Source: Pseudomonas fluorescens (GTDB lineage: Bacteria > Pseudomonadota > Gammaproteobacteria > Pseudomonadales > Pseudomonadaceae). From it: 49,042 bases of DNA. Below are positions 48,970 to 49,042 of this stretch, in pieces. The notes beneath the pieces are model-generated. The model searched no databases, had not been told where the DNA came from, and saw only the letters and a program-made list of their open reading frames with translations. Positions within the stretch are counted from its first letter, which is position 1, and each line of letters opens with the position of its first letter. Location of the stretch: NCBI RefSeq assembly GCF_018614775.1, contig NZ_JAGGOF010000072.1, positions 1-49,042 of the forward strand, read 5' to 3'. The translations under genes and the position numbers were made by a program.

Positions 48970-49042
48970 CCCTGTGGGAGCGAGCCTGCTCGCGATGAGG
49001 CCGGCACCTTCGACACTGTTGTCGGCTGATGCAGCGCTATCG
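48970..49042. repeat. REPIN, truncated by the window end
   Basis: The first arm CCTGTGGGAGCGAGCCTGCT-CGCGATGAG lies at 48970-48998. The window ends in GCGCTATCG, which looks like the first bases of the opposite arm (ATCGCGAGCAGG). The contig therefore breaks inside a REPIN, upstream of mtlF in the mtlE-mtlF gap. Confidence 0.75.

Overview
The window looks like one contig from a fluorescent Pseudomonas, probably of the P. fluorescens group. The reasons are the high-GC codon use, a mannitol operon laid out like the P. fluorescens mtl operon, a complete fap amyloid operon, and many copies of the REP/REPIN hairpins typical of this group (a GTGGGAGCGAG core with TGCTCGCGA). Both ends of the window lie in REPINs. 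The left end folds back on itself in a perfect 239-bp inverted repeat, which suggests a draft contig with an assembly artefact at its first ~250 bases. I saw no rRNA, tRNA, insertion sequence, prophage or CRISPR array.

Layout. 0-9 kb: a DUF883/ElaB-like membrane protein, a divergent LysR/nitrilase pair, a LEA-type lipoprotein, a frameshifted WYL regulator, a SnoaL-like protein, a ZapE ATPase, a GNAT acetyltransferase, the LPS phosphoethanolamine transferase CptA, and a 57-residue coiled-coil protein. 9-12.4 kb: a coupled gnd-zwf-HAD phosphatase operon of the oxidative pentose phosphate pathway. 12.5-15.9 kb: the NhaB antiporter, a delta-60-repeat protein and a small conserved protein. 16.2-22.8 kb: a sigma-54 activator convergent with the complete fapABCDEF functional-amyloid operon. 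The fap operon has a recognisable -24/-12 promoter, a perfect upstream palindrome, and an intrinsic terminator between fapC and fapD. 22.9-24 kb: nicotinamide riboside uptake and kinase genes. 24-32 kb: a chemoreceptor, uppP, DUF1294 and MmcQ-like proteins, a LysR/azoreductase pair, a secreted hydrolase and an MFS exporter. 32-38 kb: ABC-F protein YbiT, lipid A hydroxylase LpxO, and a Ku/LigD end-joining pair whose LigD lacks the phosphoesterase domain and has eroded ligase motifs. 38-41.8 kb: a Pro/Asn-rich secreted protein, a PQQ-type aldose dehydrogenase, an ilvA preceded by what looks like a complete translation-coupled attenuator (ilvA itself frameshifted in a G10 run), and a DUF1652 gene with a candidate sigma-54 promoter. 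41.9-49 kb: mtlFGKDYZ for mannitol uptake and catabolism; mtlE should lie just beyond the right edge.

How the genes work together. The fap block is a self-contained extracellular amyloid system: FapC and FapB fibre subunits, FapA and FapE accessories, a FapD peptidase-like protein and the FapF outer-membrane channel, with a candidate regulator beside it. The mtl block imports mannitol, oxidises it to fructose and phosphorylates it. Fructose 6-phosphate can then feed the pentose phosphate steps encoded by gnd-zwf. CptA and LpxO both modify LPS. The strongest regulatory finds are the fap promoter/palindrome/terminator set and the ilvA attenuator. The strongest enzyme oddity is the degenerate ligase domain of LigD. 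Two single-base homopolymer insertions (A4 at 3813, G10 at 40468) break otherwise intact genes and may be sequencing errors.
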